A model generated the notes under the pieces. That model had not been told where the DNA came from, made no database searches, and worked only from the letters and a program-made list of their open reading frames with translations. A stretch of DNA of 17,500 bases, from contig JACVTC010000048.1 of NCBI GenBank assembly GCA_016946835.1, positions 460,001 to 477,500 on the forward strand, read 5' to 3'. This DNA is from Neocallimastix lanati (nom. inval.). Its lineage: Eukaryota > Neocallimastigomycota > Neocallimastigomycetes > Neocallimastigales > Neocallimastigaceae. Within the stretch, counting starts at the first letter, position 1. Each line of letters opens with the position of its first letter. Below are positions 14,890 through 17,500 of the stretch, in pieces. Position numbers and translations under genes: made by a program.

Positions 14890-14985
14890 AATAAATAGAT
14901 AAATAGTAAATAGTTAAATAAATAAATAAATAAATAGTTAAATAAATAAATAGTTAAATAAATAAATAGTTAAATAAATAGCTAA
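14890..14985. repeat. AAATAAATAGTT-type tandem array
   Basis: Repeated units of AAATAAATAGTT with varying numbers of AAAT insertions, about six units, ending with a GCTAAATA variant. Confidence 0.8.
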
Positions 14986-15147
14986 ATATTTACGCCTAAC
15001 ATTTATATTTATATTTATTTTAAATTTAAATTAAAAAGAAAAATACAATCTATAAAAAAATTATTTATATATATAAAAGTATTTTTATTTTATTTTATTT
15101 TTTATTTTTTTTATTATTTTTTTTATTTAAATCTAAACTTTTTTTTA

Positions 15148-15180
15148 TTTTCTTTTCTTTTCATTTATAAGAAAAGAAAA
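15148..15180. repeat. 12-bp perfect inverted repeat, 9-nt loop
   Basis: Arms TTTTCTTTTCTT (15148-15159) and AAGAAAAGAAAA (15169-15180) are exact reverse complements around TTCATTTAT. A polypyrimidine/polypurine hairpin; no role assignable. Confidence 0.8.
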
Positions 15181-15275
15181 AATATATTTAATAATTTTAT
15201 TAAATATAATTTTAATTATAATTTATTTGAATATTGAATTATTCCTGAATTATTCATAAAAACTGCTTTTTTTTC

Positions 15276-15447
15276 GTTTTATTTTGTTTTAGTTTTACTT
15301 TATAATTTGTTTTTTGATACTTTTTGAAAAAGTCACATATATATTTATATACTTTAATATAAATTATATTTAAACAAATATTAATTATAATAAAGTACTA
15401 TTAAAAATCACAATTAAAAACAAAGTAAAATAAAAACAAAATAAAAC
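15276..15447. repeat. Imperfect inverted repeat, 26-nt arms about 120 nt apart
   Basis: Arm 15276-15301 (GTTTTATTTTGTTTTAGTTT...) and arm 15422-15447 are reverse complements with two mismatches. Homology continues inward in broken form (TACTTTATAATTTGTTT near 15297 against AAACAAAT...ATAAAGTA near 15372-15398). Within the spacer lies the small perfect palindrome ACTTTTT-G-AAAAAGT (about 15319-15333). No transposon genes or target duplications are visible. Confidence 0.65.
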
Positions 15448-15865
15448 AAAAAAAACAAAAAAAACAAAAAAAAAAGAAAAGAAAAAAAAAGAAAAATCAA
15501 TAAGATAAAAAAATTAAAAGAAATAATAATAAAATTTTAATTTTTGATTGACAAAAATATTAAAAGTATAAAAGATTTTGTAAATACAATTTGATATAAT
15601 ATCAATTATTATTTTTAATTAAAGTTTACTTATTGTTTTAGTAATAAATATTATAATATAAAAATAATAGATACACTATATTATAAAAATTAAAATAAGA
15701 ATAAACTTATGTATATATTTATAAATAATTGATAATATTTCAAATAAAATATTTTGTTAAAGGAAAAAATAATAAGAAAAGATAAAAAATTAAACATTTA
15801 AAGAACAGCTTTTATATATAAAACTAAATAATATATAAATAATTCAAATAATTCAAATATTAAAA

Positions 15866-16286
15866 TATACACACACACGTACACACTCTCACACTCTCTC
15901 ACACACATTCACAAGATATATACTTAAAAAGAAACAAATATATATAATTAATAATAGTGCATTTAGAATCCACTTTTATATATATATATATTTAAAAAAA
16001 TATAGGAAATATATTATATAAAATAAATTAAATATAAAAAATTCAAATTTAAATAACATATAATTATATATATAACAACTATAAAAAACAGGAAAAGAAA
16101 TAATATTATTAAATACACATAAAATCTATAAAATTAAGAAATTTAAAAGATTTTTGAAAAGATATAGTATTTTATATAATTTTGAAAGCTTTTTTTTTTT
16201 TTTTTTTTTTTTTTATTTTTATATTTTATTTTTAAACTTTTACTTAAATTGTAGTAATATTATCTTTATTATTATTTTTATTGTTA

Positions 16287-16317
<31 letters not shown>

Positions 16318-16497
16318 CTTAAAAAGATATTTAAATAAAGTTTAAAAACTAAGAAAAAATAGTTGTATAGTAATTATAATTATAAAAAAAATTCCTTTCT
16401 TGTAATTCAAAATATTTTAGAAAATTTATAGGCAAACGAAATATAAATATTTTTAAAATTCAAATTTTAATTATTTATATACAATATATCATTCAAC
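15866..16497 (+). promoter_or_regulatory. Probable 5' flank / promoter region of the RhoGEF gene
   Basis: About 630 nt before the proposed ATG at 16498. It contains a CA/CT dinucleotide tract (15869-15914), T and A homopolymer runs (T about 16191-16214; A about 16298-16317) that could pair, and a short frame (16154-16345) made almost wholly of Phe and Lys codons that is not a gene. The start site and control elements cannot be placed from sequence alone. Confidence 0.4.
15869..15914. repeat. CA/CT dinucleotide tract
   Basis: Alternating ACACACAC, CTCTCT and CACACATTCACA units form a C-rich patch. Most microsatellites in this window are A/T only, so this one stands out. Confidence 0.85.
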
Positions 16498-17238
16498 ATG
16501 AAATGTATAAAGATATTTAAGAAGGAAAAAAAAGGTAATTTAAAATTTTTATTAATTGTATAGCATAAAAGTTAATATTTAAATATTTATTTTTTTTATA
16601 TTATCATTTTTAATATTTAGTATTATAATTATTTAAATATTTAATATTATTATAATTATTTTATTAAAATGTTTAATTCTGTGATACAAATAAAAAAAAA
16701 GGTTCAAAATCTAAAAAGAACTTTGAAAAATCAAAGTTAAATAGTATTAATGATAATTCAAAATTACAAGATGAAAAAGAAACCTCAAAACCAATTGAAT
16801 CAATTGAAAATTTAAAGGTTAACGATACTTTAAATGCTAACGAAACCAATAAAAATGAAAAAAAAACAGTAGAAATTAAAAACAATACTACCGCAACAGT
16901 AGAAACTAAAAATAATACTACCGAACAAGTAGAAACAAAAAATGAAACTTCAGAATCAACTGAAACCCCCGTTGAAGATAGAATTGAAAAAAAGAAAATT
17001 TTATTTAAATCTTTATGGGAAAAAGAATATGAATATGCGGATGTTTTGGTTAGAATGTTACAATCTTTTAGAAAACCATTAATTGAAGATGTTAAATCCG
17101 GAAATCCAACAATTTCAATGGATCAAATCGAAACTTTATTTGATGGTTATGATGAAATATTAAATTTAAGTTGGACCCTATGTGGTGAATTAAAGATTAT
17201 TTATAATATGTATAAACAGCTTAAATCTGTTAATTTAG
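16498..17238 (+). CDS. RhoGEF (DH domain) protein, 5' part, gene continues out of the window
   Basis: Exon 1 is 16498-16534 and exon 2 is 16702-17238. The ATG encodes MKCIKIFKKEKK; splicing at GTAATT and at AAAAAG rebuilds a Gly codon (GSKSKKNFEKSK). Both ends of the join have the same lysine-rich composition. Residues about 14-105 are a charged Lys/Glu/Asn/Thr region with three 10-residue repeats (TVEIKNNTTA, TVETKNNTTE, QVETKNETSE; residues 68-97). From about residue 107 the sequence KILFKSLWEKEYEYADVLVR, then FRKPLIEDV, IETLFDGYDEILNLS and ELKIIYNMYKQLK, matches the first helices (CR1 onward) of a DH domain, about 80 of the usual 180-200 residues. DH domains load GTP onto Rho/Rac GTPases and so control actin. 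A donor GTAAGA at 17239 probably ends the exon; reading through gives KNLSLKDFY then a Phe run and stop. DH call firm; which RhoGEF gene is unknown. Confidence 0.8.
16535..16701 (+). other. RhoGEF intron 1 (167 nt, phase 1)
   Basis: Donor GTAATT; in-frame stop soon after if unspliced. The first AG inside the downstream open frame is at 16700-16701, after a nine-A run, and restores frame. A better-looking TTTAG at 16617-16621 would lead straight to a stop. The acceptor lacks a pyrimidine tract, which is usual in this A-rich genome. Confidence 0.75.
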
Positions 17239-17500
17239 GTAAGAATCTTTCTCTGAAGGATTTCTATTTTTTTTTTTTTTTTTTGTTAATATAAAATTCA
17301 TATAAAAATCAATTTGATATTTAAAATAGGTTATTAATAATTTTGATTTTATATATATATATATTTATTATTTGTGTATATATCAATATCCTTTCTATTG
17401 AACTTATAATATAATCTAATTATTATTATTATAATTATATTATTTATAATAATTAATATTATAATTATTGCTATTATATCTATTATATTATTATTATTAT
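17239..17500 (+). other. Probable RhoGEF intron 2, running past the window end
   Basis: Begins GTAAGA. After about 17262 the sequence is T-runs and AT repeats with no coding look. The AG at 17328-17329 would lead to an immediate stop in the needed phase, so the next exon is likely beyond 17500. Confidence 0.55.

Larger units (their letters stand above)
14183..15865. other. Gene-free A/T-rich stretch before the RhoGEF gene
   Basis: No supportable gene. It holds an AATAG array (about 14665-14692), an AAATAAATAGTTAAATA array (14890-14985), two inverted repeats (15148-15180; 15276-15447), and one more complex patch at about 14815-14880 (containing TTCAAGTGGTCCATAAAAGG) whose frames are broken. 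Possible tRNA B-box-like GGTTCAAATTG at 14251 has no matching A-box or cloverleaf. Confidence 0.6.

Noticed and set aside
16154-16345. Short plus frame upstream of the RhoGEF
   Set aside because: Mostly Phe and Lys from T and A runs.
9256-16497. Known Dictyostelium transposon (DIRS, TRE, DDT, skipper)
   Set aside because: No reverse transcriptase, integrase or transposase frame and no long terminal repeats are visible.
16669-16740. ATG at 16669 as an alternative start of the RhoGEF gene
   Set aside because: It is in a different frame and stops at TAA near 16740; the DH frame is reached only by the spliced 16498 start.

Overview
The window is nuclear DNA of a dictyostelid amoeba, most likely Dictyostelium discoideum or a close relative. 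Several things point there: extreme A+T content between genes, long oligo(dT)/oligo(dA) runs and AAT/ATT microsatellites, proteins full of Asn and Ser runs, start codons preceded by A-runs, and short AT-rich GT..AG introns. The species call is inference from composition and gene style; no sequence comparison could be run.

Three protein genes can be supported. (1) 862-2157 (+) is an intronless gene for a 431-residue protein with a single C-terminal EH domain, two PPPLPxR-type SH3-ligand motifs and a long Asn/Ser-rich linker; it is probably an endocytic or membrane-traffic adaptor. (2) 3903-9255 (-) is an eight-exon kinesin gene whose exons join in frame throughout to give 1231 residues: an N-terminal motor, a kinesin-8 type neck, a coiled coil, an acidic Asn/Asp-rich linker and a basic tail crowded with Ser/Thr-Pro sites. 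It best fits the Kip3/kinesin-8 family, named kif10 in D. discoideum. (3) 16498 onward (+) is the 5' part of a RhoGEF gene: a 37-nt first exon, a 167-nt intron and a second exon reaching into the first half of a DH domain. It runs out of the window. The EH gene and the kinesin converge over about 1.75 kb. The kinesin and the RhoGEF diverge. All three products fit the cytoskeleton or membrane traffic in a broad sense, but nothing in the sequence shows that they act together.

The kinesin and RhoGEF genes are separated by about 7.2 kb (9256-16497) with no gene I can support, which is long for a compact dictyostelid genome. It holds a pseudo-palindromic GC-rich block (9928-9947), a duplicated and decayed Asn/Ser-codon-like repeat field (10107-11460), a ten-copy 33/40-bp minisatellite (11708-12100), a sharply bounded higher-GC island that looks like a gene relic or ncRNA (13737-13880), a nearly perfect 31-bp-stem hairpin just beyond it (13909-13978), further inverted repeats, and a CA/CT tract near the RhoGEF start. 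I found no tRNA, rRNA, CRISPR or recognisable transposon. I see no clear new biological system; the most interesting unexplained signals are the 13.7-14.0 kb island with its hairpin and the minisatellite.
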